A stretch of DNA of 64,000 nt from Moniliella sp. 'wahieum' (lineage: Eukaryota; Basidiomycota; Moniliellomycetes; Moniliellales; Moniliellaceae), in the NCBI GenBank assembly GCA_003971905.1, contig RSEE01000006.1:496001-560000 (forward strand), given 5' to 3'. Position numbers and translations under genes: made by a program. Each line of letters opens with the position of its first letter. Position 1 is the first letter of the stretch. The notes below the pieces were generated by a model. That model worked only from the letters and a program-made list of their open reading frames with translations, searched no databases and had not been told where the DNA came from. Of the stretch, positions 1 through 9,626 are shown piece by piece.

Positions 1-556
1 GAGGGGGGAGGGCAGCGCCAGCGCCGACGCCTAGACCCGGGAAAAAGACGGGGCATCAACAGCTACGCCCGCACTGGCAGCGTCAGCTGAACGCGCCGCT
101 CAAGCTCATCCCTGTACGCTTGAGCGACGGGAGAAGTGTACTTGACCTTGCCCTCACACCCGGACGGAGCAAGTCGCCAGCCCTGCGGGCAATGAAAACT
201 CAGAGGCAGCGCCATTGCCCCCGACTTTCATGGCGCGGAGCTGGGCCCAGTTCCACGAGTCGAGATTGGTGCTGCGGACAAAGGTGATGTGCACCCCCAT
301 GTTGCGATGCACACTGCTGCAGTCGAGGCAGATGTAGACGGCGAACGTGGCCGACGCCCAGGTTGGGTTCTTGGCGCCACAATCAAAGCATACCTGTCGA
401 GCAGTAGGGAGAGAAACCAGTCAGCCGGCACGATCCTAGGCGAGATGAAAAACGCAGTTCTCATGAGCAGAGCAGACGCACCTTGTTCTGCTTGGCCTGG
501 GAGCGGAGATGCTTGAAGATCTCGGCCAGCTCTTCACGGCTGGGATTGGCTGCCAT
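1..556 (-). CDS. GLO3: ArfGAP zinc-finger protein, GLO3/ArfGAP2-3 type (partial, runs off window start)
   Basis: GTPase-activating protein for Arf1 that acts on COPI coats at the Golgi. The start is the ATG at 556 ([17 protein letters not shown]). Exon 1 ends at 482, an 88-bp GT-AG intron follows (394-481), and exon 2 opens with the zinc finger [14 protein letters not shown]...ICLDC, which fits the ArfGAP pattern CX2CX16CX2C. The catalytic arginine lies in [12 protein letters not shown], followed by the family block [11 protein letters not shown] and MKVGGN. Further on, [19 protein letters not shown] matches the end of the ArfGAP domain but lies in another frame, so one or more single-base losses occur between about 70 and 190. 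The alanine-rich tail and the rest of the gene lie outside the window. The first 25 residues are typical of the Glo3/ArfGAP2-3 branch rather than Gcs1. The gene is divergent from ATP23. Confidence 0.88.
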
Positions 557-1272
557 GGCGGGATACGAAGACAAAGAGGGCAGGAGATCCACGGGTGGTG
601 GCGCAGGGGACACGGGTGGTGGGGCAGAAAATGCGTGCGGAGGCGCCTGGAGGAGGCGGTGGGCGGTGGGTGGCTTGTCAGTTTCAAATCAGCTCGACTT
701 GAACGTTTCCACGTGCCCGACGCGCGCCAGGCAACTGCCCTGTGCGTGGCGTTGGCCCACGTGGAGGGCGCGAGGAGCTGCATGTGCTGCTGGCGGGCGT
801 GCTGGTCCTGCTAACCCTGACCAGTGCGATCATCGGCCAGTCGAATCCAACCCTAACCCTGGTGGCCGGGGAATGGTGGCGACGGCGGGCTACGGTGGCG
901 ACGATGGGACGGAGGCTATGCGGCGGCGATGGAACGGGCGACGGGGAAGGGCGGGGCACGACGCGCACGACGGGGCACGACGGGCACGACGGGGCGGTGG
1001 CCTAGCCAAACCAGGGCGTAGGCCCGTCGCCCTGGTTACATATACAGCCCGCTGCTGGCGCCGATGGGCTCGCCCTTTTCTTCTGGAAGGCGGCCGGACC
1101 ATCATTTGGACAACGGCCATGATGGATGTATCCAGCTTCGAAACGTGGCGGAGGCCTGTCTCGGCGTCCTCCAGCGCCCATGCCGCTCCACACCCACCAC
1201 CCCGCCCAAGTCCGTCTTCCCCACCATCTTTTCCAGCAGCGACGTGGTCGAGGCCAACAACGATGCTCGGCC
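557..1272. promoter_or_regulatory. Divergent intergenic region between ArfGAP and ATP23
   Basis: About 715 bp separate two divergently transcribed genes, so both promoters must lie here. No clear TATA box is seen. Short telomere-like stretches (ccctaaccct at about 849-858 and ctaaccctga at 811-820) occur but only about two units long. Several long readings in this stretch are GC-rich shadows with no recognisable domain. Confidence 0.5.
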
Positions 1273-2057
1273 ATGGCCACGCCTGAGGAAGTAGAAGACT
1301 GGAGCAAGCATGTCGAAACCGAAGAGGAGTTCCAGCGACGAATCCAGGTGGAAAAGTGGGGGTCGTCGCTTCTGGCCAACAGTATGTTTCTTTCCGTTTC
1401 CCTTGTCTCTTCCTCGCCAGACCTTCTGACTGGAAGACTCCCTCTGCCCGGTCCTCTCCTCCACTCATCAGGTCCAATGATTCGCTTCATGACCAAGCAC
1501 TTGCTGCATTTGGATGCAATCCTCTGGACGAAGCCGGGGCGCCCGCTTCCGCTATGCCTAAGATTGCAGTGGGTCCCTGCCCACCCACGATTGCGGGTGG
1601 CTTTTCTCCAGCTCCAGAGGGGCGGCCGCCAAGTGAGAGCAGCATCTTGATCTGTAGCACCGCATCAAGACCAAGCACCATCTGGAAGACACGTTGGCGC
1701 ACGAGATGGTGCACTGGTGGGACAACTGCCGGTTCAAGGTGGACTGGTCGGATCTGCGGCAACATGCGTGCTCAGAGGTACGCGCGGCCCGTTGTCGGGT
1801 GACTGCCGCTGGGGTCGGGAAATGCGTCGGCTCAACTTTGGCGTGATGAAGCAACACCAAGAATGTGCTCGTCGTCGTGCGTCCTGTCGATCCTTGGCAA
1901 CCCGGCGTACAAAGACGAGGCGCACGCTAAGGAAGTCGTAGATGACGTCTTTCAAAGCTGCTTTAACGACACGCGACCCTTTGACGAGGTTCGTTGGCAC
2001 GCATCCTGGATGCACATTCCGTTACTGACACCGTCATGTCCTGCCCAGATCTACTAA
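1273..2057 (+). CDS. ATP23: Mitochondrial inner membrane metalloprotease ATP23
   Basis: ATP23 is an M76-family zinc protease of the mitochondrial intermembrane space that matures ATP synthase subunit 6 and assists F0 assembly. The start ATG at 1273 gives [20 protein letters not shown]. After a short intron near 1381-1420 the conserved core follows: [11 protein letters not shown], then [20 protein letters not shown] with the catalytic HExxH motif (HEMVH), then [17 protein letters not shown], and a cysteine-rich C-terminal part with QECARRR and [12 protein letters not shown] last intron (1989-2048) splits off the final codons ending at TAA 2057. The reading frame changes several times, for example a missing G in the run encoding [12 protein letters not shown] near 1883. 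All catalytic and zinc-binding residues are retained, so the gene is probably intact in the organism. It is convergent with the coiled-coil gene, with 124 bp between the ends. Confidence 0.88.
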
Positions 2058-2181
2058 ATTGTGTCCTGCTATCACTTCCCTCTCCAAACTGGATCACGAA
2101 CAAAGGTATCATATAAAAGAGACAAAAACCAAAGACAGACAGTTGCGAAGGATAAAACAGTCGACGAACACCAATGTCCGA

Positions 2182-5100
2182 TCAAGTTGACGGCTTGGGC
2201 TCTGGTGGCGTGGCAGATGGGTCACCTTCGGAAGCGGCCAGCAAGTCGTCCAACTTCTTAGAGTGCTTCTTGGTTCGCTCCATCTCCTCGCGCGTCCGAC
2301 GAATCTGGTTCTTGATCTCCTTCTTGTAATCGGGCCATGTCTCTGTCCCCGTCGGCTGCACCCGATGAGGGGCGAGAAGATCTTTGCTTGACTTGCGACT
2401 CAAGTTCCCGCACCCGCTCCTTCCACTTGGCCTCCTCGAGCTCATGGCGAGCCCGAGCATCCTCCATGCGCTCCTCCGCTGCAGCCAGCTGGTTCTGCGC
2501 AACTGTCAACTTGCGCTCCGCTGCTGGAGTGATGCGTGAAGATGATACGTTGGGGCTCGACGCGCGACCGGCTGTCATACGCTGAGCGGTCTTCATCGAC
2601 GCAATTTGGCTCTGCAGCTCATTGTTGGCCGAACGCAGTGCGTCTAGCTCGGCCTGCTTCGCAGCCACACGGTTGCGCCACAACGCTTGCTTGTCGTTTG
2701 CAGTCTTAACAGTTGTCTCCAGCTGGTTCATCCGCCTGGTCTGCGCATCTTGTTGCCGGCGGATGGTACTAGAGCAATCAAGAAAGCGCGTCAGTCACTA
2801 TGGTGAATGGATACCTAACAAAAGAAAAGAAGGGGAGACGTACCTGAAGCGATCGGTCATGTCACTCTCGATGTCCTTGGTGCGCTGCTCAACTGAAGGC
2901 GCCCGTCACCACGCGCTTGAGACGAGCCAGGATACTGTCATGGAAGATGGAGAAGTTGGTAAACGGCTTGGTGTCGTCCTCCCTTCTGCGCTGACTCAGC
3001 TTCTCTGGCCAGCCAGACGACCCAATTCTGGTAGATGCTCATAAGGAGCATGTTACGCTCCTTAAGCTGCGCCGCCGTCTGCTCGCGACTTGGAGCTTGT
3101 TGCGCATTTCTTCTGCCCGAGTCGTTCCCAATTCGTCCAACTTGGCCCGCGTCTCCTCTAGCTCTTCTTGGGCCTTCTGCAATGCACGGCCTTGCATCTC
3201 GAACCGTTCAGACAAGCCCAGGCGCGCTTGTTCTTCAGCCGAAAGTTTGCCGGCCAGCTCACGAACCTCGGCTCTCTGTACAGAGAGGGGTGCAGGTTGT
3301 GCCAGTGTCAGTACCAGTAGGTTGGCAGGTCAAGCAAGGTAAGTGGGGGAAAAAATCAAGAAACGTACTGCTTTGGTCCCATCCAAGTCCTCTCCTTGAG
3401 CAAGTCGGCTTGGCGATCCATAGCCTTAGTGGCTGCCTCCAGTTCACGCTCAAGTATGGAAACCTTGCGCTGGAGACGATCGAGCTCGAGGTCGGACAAA
3501 TGCTTCTCCCGCGAATGAGTGCCCATCGCGCATGCTTTGGTTGGCTTGGTCTTGGAGCTGGTCCTGGACGCGTTGCATCGACTCTTTGAGCTCCTCCTCG
3601 CGATCCAGCAACATGTACTCAGTGTCCTTCTCAGCCAGTTGATCACGGTACTCCCTCTCACGCGACCGAAGCTCGGCTTCGTACTCTTGATCTTCTGGGC
3701 AGAGGTGCGCTGTTCGGTATGCAGGCGCTCCGTTGTGGTGGCCAACTCACATCGACCTGCTTCCAGCTCAATGGTGACCTGCTTGTAGGCTTCCGCTTGT
3801 TCCGCTGCGTCGGCTTGGTGAAGCTCCAGGAGTTATTTGCCTCGGCAAGATGCTTTTCCCAGGGCCGCGTAACGCTCTTGAGCGTCACTGAGCCGAGCTC
3901 GAAGCGCTTCGTCACGCCGCTCGTGTCTGCAGATTGGTCTGGGCCACCTCTAGATCCTCCTGCAGCCTCTGCGCCTCGTCGCCTGGCACGTAGCTGCATT
4001 TCGTTGTTCTTGCGCCAAGCGTTCCAGCTCTTGAATCTTCCCTGACGCCTCGTCCATTTCACGGCTCGCTGCATCCAGGTCGAGATCGCGAGTGACAAGT
4101 TCCTCCTTAAGAAGCTTGGCCTGGTTCTCCCAGTGATCCGCTCGGCTTCCATCTGTGTAAGCAGGCCTTCTCGCTCCTGCACCCGGTCCTCGGCATCTTG
4201 GAGAGCGTGCTCCAGGTCTGCCTCTTTGCTCTCGAGATCCTCGACGCGAACCAAGATCACGCATTTCCGATCCTTCTTCTCGCCCTCGAGTAACAAGCTG
4301 GTCACTTGGTCATGCTCCAACTTGACTTGATCCTCAGCCTTAGCCTGGAGTTCGCGTGCCGTCATAATTTCGTCAAGCAATTGTTGATGAGCATGGTCAA
4401 ACTCAGCAAGTCGACCTTGAGCATCGTCCAGGTCAGCTTTCATTTGGGCTGATGCATGTTCAGAGGCAGCAAGTTGATCCTCCACTTGCGCACCTCCAGC
4501 AAGCCCTGCTCATGCTCTTCCCTGCGCCAACTCGAGGTCATGTTGCTCTCTTGAATCTGAGCATTGAGTTCCTCAACTTCCTGGTTGTGCTGGCGGATCA
4601 ACTCGTCGGAACGGCTCTTTTCAATGCGGGAAGTCTCGTCAGCCAGCTTGATAGAGAGTTCATCCCGCTCACGCTGGAGCTGGTACAGCTCAGCTGCATG
4701 TTCCTCCTTGAGCTCACGCAAAGCCTAGAAGAATACGCGGGTTAGTCAGCAAGAAAACAGAAAAAGGAGTGACAAGGCGTACCTGCTCTTGGTCCTGCTC
4801 GGTGAAGTGGAGCTGGTTCTTGAGGTCATCCCGCTCGGCCTTGAGGCTTTTAATCTCTTCCTTCAGTGGGTGTTCTGACGCCCTCTTGAAGAGCGCGGTC
4901 CTGACGTTCCAGCAGAGCTTCATACTCTTTCATCTTCCTGTGCTCCCGGTCAATCTTTTGACGAAGCTCGATAACCAGCTTCTCCGGTTCATCAAGTATC
5001 TTGGTGCGGCGATAGAAGGCGAGTTCGATCTGAAGATCTGCGATCTTGTTGTTCAGGATTTCAGTCAGCTCCTCGTGCCTCTTGAGACTCGCGCCGTTGG

Positions 5101-5479
5101 TTGCCTGCGGAGCCGAGTAGGATCCTTGATTTGGGACCCATCGAACGCTGGGTCGGTCTGGTCGGGCTCGGCCGAGTCAGCAAGGGAGAGCTCGGATGGG
5201 TTGGCCCGAAGCTGGCGCTGAGGTTCTGCAACGCCAACTTTTCATCCAATGTATTCGTAGAACTCTCATCTTGCGTCCAGCTTTCAAACGTGGATGGAGC
5301 CTCGTCGGCTAGGTCGCCTTCGCCAACTGCAATGCCGTAGTGGCGGTGAGAGTCACGCTTACGGCCGTGCTTGGCGGCTGGATCTGCGGGGCCTTGGCGG
5401 CGCGGCGAACAGGGGGCTTCTTCCATTGGTCTGCACAAGGGCTGGCGCGAGGAGAGTCGCCGTAAACATGGGTGTGCAT
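2182..5479 (-). CDS. Long coiled-coil protein (cytoskeletal or spindle-pole type), function not assigned
   Basis: About 3.3 kb on the minus strand encodes almost continuous heptad-rich helix of roughly 1000 residues. Recognisable tracts, from N to C terminus, are MHTHVYGDSPRASPCADQW (proposed start, ATG at 5479), a Ser/Pro-rich part with NTLDEKLALQNLSASFG, then SLKRHEELTEILNNKIADLQ, EEIKSLKAERDDLKNQLHF, MRELKEEHAAELYQLQRERD, DLDDAQGRLAEFDHAHQQLL, and a tail DYKKEIKNQIRRTREEMER ending at 2182. The tracts sit in different frames; short introns explain some shifts and single-base losses probably explain others. No motor, kinase or other catalytic domain is visible. The layout of a disordered head followed by a long coil resembles fungal spindle-pole or microtubule-organising proteins, but no diagnostic motif was found, so this is a guess. 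The exact exon structure is unresolved. Confidence 0.7.
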
Positions 5480-6072
5480 GGCGTCGGGCAGGCTGGGGCC
5501 GGCGCCGAGGCGCGAGCGGCAGGTGGTGCGGGAGGGGAGTCGCTGGCGTGCTCAGCTCCGAGTCGGCGTAGCCGGCGAGGGTGTGTGCATGCGGTTCGCC
5601 ATCGCCCGGGACCAGCAGGCAACAGAGGCGTGTGGCGTCGGCGATGGAGTGGTGGGCGTCCAGGCCGCCCGTTGGCGCCAACAACAACCCAGGCATCCAA
5701 CCGTCCATCATCCACCCAAGCACCAGGGGCACGCGCTTGCACCGTCACGTGACATGCGGGGGGAAACACGCGCACCCGCTGGGCGTTGCGCTGGCGCAGC
5801 GGTGATGCTGGCCATCGTGATCGTTGGCGTGTTTGATTGGGTCGGGGCGTTGCCTACAACGTTGGCCTCTGCGAACGCCAAGCGCCACCTCAAGCTCCTG
5901 ACGAGGTGCGCCCCTCGCACACAGCGTGCACACATATCTACGGGCTTTGGTGGGAATGGATGGACAGATACTAGGCATGGTATATGAATGAGTACAGAGA
6001 CAGGCCAGCACATGTCGTAGGCGACACGAATGGGCAACAGAAGCCCACCCACAGACGAACCCAATGCCGCTG
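5480..6072. other. Intergenic spacer
   Basis: This 593-bp stretch holds the 3' end region of the dynein light chain gene and the promoter of the coiled-coil gene, both on the minus strand. Long GC-rich readings on both strands have no recognisable domain. No repeat or RNA gene was seen. Confidence 0.4.
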
Positions 6073-6681
6073 TCAGACCTTGATGACCAGCGCCATCACA
6101 AGGCACATGAGTGAATCCTAGCCATCCAAACTAGGGAGTTAGCCCTGCACCCACCACACGAGGAAAAAAACAAGAAACGCACATTGGTAAAAATGTCACT
6201 GATCACCTGGTCGTCCTCAACAGACCAGTGGCACGCAAGGTCGGCACGAGCTCCTTGCCCACGATTTTCAAACAGCTGTACTTGCACCACGTAACGGTAT
6301 CCTGTCGGCTGGGCCTCTGAATAGGAACAAGGCAATGGTTAGCACTCTATGGGCCCAAGTCCCAAGCGAAGCACGCACCCAACATCTTAGCCTGGATTGT
6401 TTCGGCCAGGTCTTTGGTCAAACCAGCCGGTTTGGTCCTGTAGTCTTGTCCAATCAGACGCGCATGGAGAAGGCTCGAGATCTGCGACTTTATCAGAGCC
6501 GCGGGAAACCTCAACAGAAGAAAAAAAGACATCAGTGTCAAGGGCAATCTAGTGCTCTCCCGCCGCAGCCTAGGGCATAATCAGCAGAGCTGCCTCGGGA
6601 GGGCCCCGCGCCGGAGACCTGAGGGGTGGTCCATGGAAGGAATCAATACATACTTGGAGTAGGCTCTGCTTCAGAGGCCAT
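6073..6681 (-). CDS. Tctex-1 type dynein light chain
   Basis: This family binds the dynein intermediate chain and helps load cargo on cytoplasmic dynein. The proposed start is the ATG at 6681 (MASEAEPTP), followed by an intron. The next exon gives ALIKSQISSLLHARLIGQDY and TKDLAETIQAKML, and a third gives AQPTGYRYVVQVQLFENRGQ, GARADLACHWSVEDDQV and ISDIFTN. The last small exon begins DSLMCLVMALVIKV and stops at TGA (6073-6075). The order of helix, strand, ENRGQGARADLACHW block and hydrophobic end strand is the Tctex-1 fold; total length of roughly 120 residues fits. The junction between exon 1 and exon 2 does not keep frame as written, so either a base is missing or the first exon is chosen wrongly. 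Which Tctex subtype it is cannot be decided. Confidence 0.85.
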
Positions 6682-6892
6682 GCCGGTGAATTGCGTTCGT
6701 GCCAAACTTGGTCGCACGTGGAAGTGAACAGTGATGGTAGTACGGGCAGGGGCAGCCTTGCGGTGGGGGCAAACTTGCTCGATGCTCCGGGGTCCAAGTG
6801 TGCGCTTACCTAAGTGTCTCGCCTAGTGTCTAGCGTGGGCCCCCGCTCGTCACGCGTCATCGATCATCTTTGCCATCTAGAATCATGCATCT

Positions 6893-7640
6893 TCATTCAC
6901 ACGAAGCTGCACACAGGCGTATCAAGCCTTCCTTGAACCAGATTTCGGTAGTAATGTGAACAGAATTCTGCTCCGGCCACCTTCGAAGGCCGCTTGGGCG
7001 CGCGCGTCGGTCTCGGTTGAAGCAAGTTAATGCCGGTAAAAATATGCTTGGTCTGTTTGGGCTTAGGAGTGCACGTCTTGCACCTCTCCGTGGATTCTTC
7101 TGTTTCATAGCATCGTACAACGAGCCGTACTGGTCGCAATCGTAGCCCGGGCATCGGCGCAGCCACACTTAGGGCAGAATCCTCCACATACCGCTCAGCC
7201 AAGGAGCGCTGATCTTTATCGCAGTAAATCTGGGTAATGCATAATGGTGCCCTCCTGAACAAAGTCATTGGCATGAAGCGAAGAAAGATCTTAGGCAATC
7301 TTTGCTTCCCACTCGGTCGTGGTGCGGCCAAAGTAGAGGGAGCTAGCCAGTCGTTGGCAAGCTTGTACTTGCCTATCAGCTCCTGTGGCGTCATTGCATC
7401 CTCTAGCGCTTTGATCTCGGTCGCCGTGCCAACCTTCGGTTCCGCATGTATACAGAGTCTTGCGGTGCGAGTCCGGCTGTAACGCGCATACACATTCGCG
7501 CTTAGCGTCGATCCAATAATATTGCCCAAATGGGGCACGTTGTTGACATAAGGAAAGGGCTGAAGTGACTAGAACGTTGCGCTCACCATCGCTGAGGCCC
7601 GCCAAGGGCACAGAGGAGATGCTGGGTGAAATCTCAGAGA
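6893..7640 (-). pseudogene. Truncated methionyl-tRNA synthetase copy (N-terminal catalytic part only)
   Basis: A relic of cytosolic class I methionyl-tRNA synthetase. In order on the minus strand one sees NVLVTSAL, NVPHLGNIIGSTLSANVYA with the HIGH-type motif HLGN, VYARYSRTRT, TATEIKALEDAMTPQEL, FGRTTTEWEAKIA, the zinc-knuckle region YCDKDQRSLAERYVE and GYDCDQYGSLYDAMKQKNPR, then CKTCTPKPKQTKHIF and SVHITTEIWFKEGLI. These lie in several frames, and codons are also missing (the stretch between KYK and FGRTTT is too short). After FKEGLI similarity stops, so the KMSKS loop and anticodon-binding domain of a normal enzyme are absent before the next gene at 6681. The cysteines of the zinc region are partly lost. 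Upstream sequence to about 8330 may hold more of the N-terminal extension, but this is unproven. A working enzyme is expected elsewhere in the genome. Confidence 0.78.
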
Positions 7641-8700
7641 GACTGTACAGTGTACATCGGTGAGGAAAGAGAACAAGAGAGGCGAGGTGCACCGGGTGGT
7701 GGTGGCCCATGCCACTTTTCTCGTAGGCATCAGACTCATTGCTCGTGCGATTGGACCATTCGCGCAAGAACTGAGGTCGCTCGTCCGGAGGCCGGGCTAT
7801 GCGAGCGTGGTCGTGTGCGGGATATAAGACGCTTGAGAAGATATAGTCTGTCCTGCCCACGCGACGTTCTTCTCGATGCACCATGGGACGAGAGACGGGG
7901 ATAGGAGTTATGATCGATGATCGGGCTTGTTATGGGCCCAATGAACAGGAGACGCATCCACACACACCCATATGCTTCTGTACCATCAAGAAGGGTATGT
8001 CGTGGTGTAATGCGAAAACCTTATCTATGAAACCCTTGCCCTGCTCATTAAGCAGAGGGTGCTCGCAGCATACCCCCTTGTCTCGCCCGTTCAAGCAGTG
8101 TGGCCACATCTGACGCCACGCCACCAGTTCTTGGGCCCGCTCCACACTGGCCCACAATCGCACCCGTTCGGAGTGTTCCGGCCATTCTGTGGCTTCAGAC
8201 GAGGCGTCCTGCGCGATAGGCACGACAAGCCAAAGTAGCGGGCACGGGGCACAAATTGAGTGGGTGAGGCATGCTGTGGGGCTTGTGGTCGTCCACTGGA
8301 GAGCCAATGGATTGGCTACCGAAGGCAAGGCCGCAAGCCGGCTGGGTACGATAGTCAGGCCTACGGCTAACGCTAGCAGCGGGAACCGAACTCACCCTCC
8401 TCCCAATTTCGCGTACAGCGGCTTGGTTGGCCTCTTCCGCGGACTCGACGCCTCCTTAGGTAGGACCACAAAAGGTTCGCATTTCGGGAGCTGACCAAGC
8501 ACACTTCGATGCCAGTGGGGGCAGAGCGCACTGGGATGGCGACAGCAACGTGCCGGGGGGTGGCCTTGTCGGTGTTCTGGTCATGGGGTGGCGGTTGGAC
8601 ACGAAGAGTAAGCGCGAGCTGGGTCTGCTCCAGTAGCTGCCGATGGAGCGGTGGACGAATACTCTGATCGGGATTAATGATGCTGATGTGGATGATCGAT

Positions 8701-8728
8701 GACCGGTGACCGGTGACCGGTGACCGTT
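8701..8728. repeat. Tandem heptamer, ACCGGT palindrome plus G
   Basis: Three perfect GACCGGT units and one variant (gaccgtt). Each unit contains the 6-bp palindrome ACCGGT. Confidence 0.9.
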
Positions 8729-9013
8729 GCTGGTAACCCTACCAGTCAAAGTGTGTCGCAGAATCAATTTCACAAAACGCCAGGCGTTTATTCTGGGGGC
8801 GGCGATCCCAACCGGCGCTATTCCAGCGCCCAGGTGCTCCCGACGCGCTGGCTCAACAAGCAGGTTGCAGCCCCGCTGGGCATGGAGCCTACATGCGGGA
8901 GACAGGCGCAGTGCCGAGGGGGGCAGACCAGCACAGCGGCACTGGGCAACCACCGGTCAGCTCGCATCACGCATCCCGCGGAGGCCGTGGGCCAGCACTG
9001 GGCCAGCATCCAG

Positions 9014-9041
9014 CCTGAGGCCCGAGGCCTGAGGCCTGAGG
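9014..9041. repeat. Tandem heptamer, AGGCCT palindrome plus G
   Basis: Four 7-bp units (CCTGAGG, the second being CCCGAGG). The junction of adjacent perfect units makes the palindrome AGGCCT. Confidence 0.9.
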
Positions 9042-9626
9042 CACCCCGCATCGCCTGGCCCACCTGCCGTGGCTGGCGGGGTAGGACTAGCCCAACTGGG
9101 TACACAGGACGGACTGGCTTCCCCCACCACTGCCTCGGCACTGCCCCTGCCATGCCCCTCTTAGCTGCGCCCCGCCGCCGCCAGTCCTCTCTCAGTCCCA
9201 GCGACACGCTCACTGTCCCGCCCGCCATCGCCGACCCCCTCGCCAGCGCAGTTCTTCCTGCCCAGCCGGCCTCGTCCAACGACGGACGCCGCAGCAGCCG
9301 AGTGAACAGTTGCTGCGATCCCTCCGTAATGGCCCCACCCCTGCCTCGGAGGCTCGCCGGGGAAGCGCACCTGACTTCACACGATGTCTCGCGCAATCGT
9401 CGACTCGGCCAGCCGGTCTTTGTCCGGCCGTCGCGTTCACCTCCCGCCACCATCACCAGCCCCATCGTCGCTCCCGCCACGGTAGCACTACGGACTCTCG
9501 CTCGGCTCGCACTGTGCCCGATGCCTGGATCGAGTCGCCCGCTACGCGGTCCGACGATCTGTTGCCCATCGGCCATTCTGCGTCCAGCCAATTGTCCCGT
9601 CCCCACCGTTGACGATTCCTCACAAA

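Larger units (their letters stand above)
7641..9383. other. Spacer with unassigned readings and heptamer repeats
   Basis: About 1.7 kb between the synthetase relic and the IML2-like gene. A minus-strand reading at 7930-8328 contains RVRLWASVERAQELVAWRQM and could be leftover N-terminal synthetase or unrelated sequence; I cannot tell. The stretch 8690-9060 contains two short heptamer arrays listed separately. The rest shows no domain. Confidence 0.4.

Noticed and set aside
7930-8328. Tryptophan-rich reading as N-terminal domain of the synthetase relic
   Set aside because: Order and strand would fit, but no recognisable glutathione-transferase-like or linker motif supports the link.
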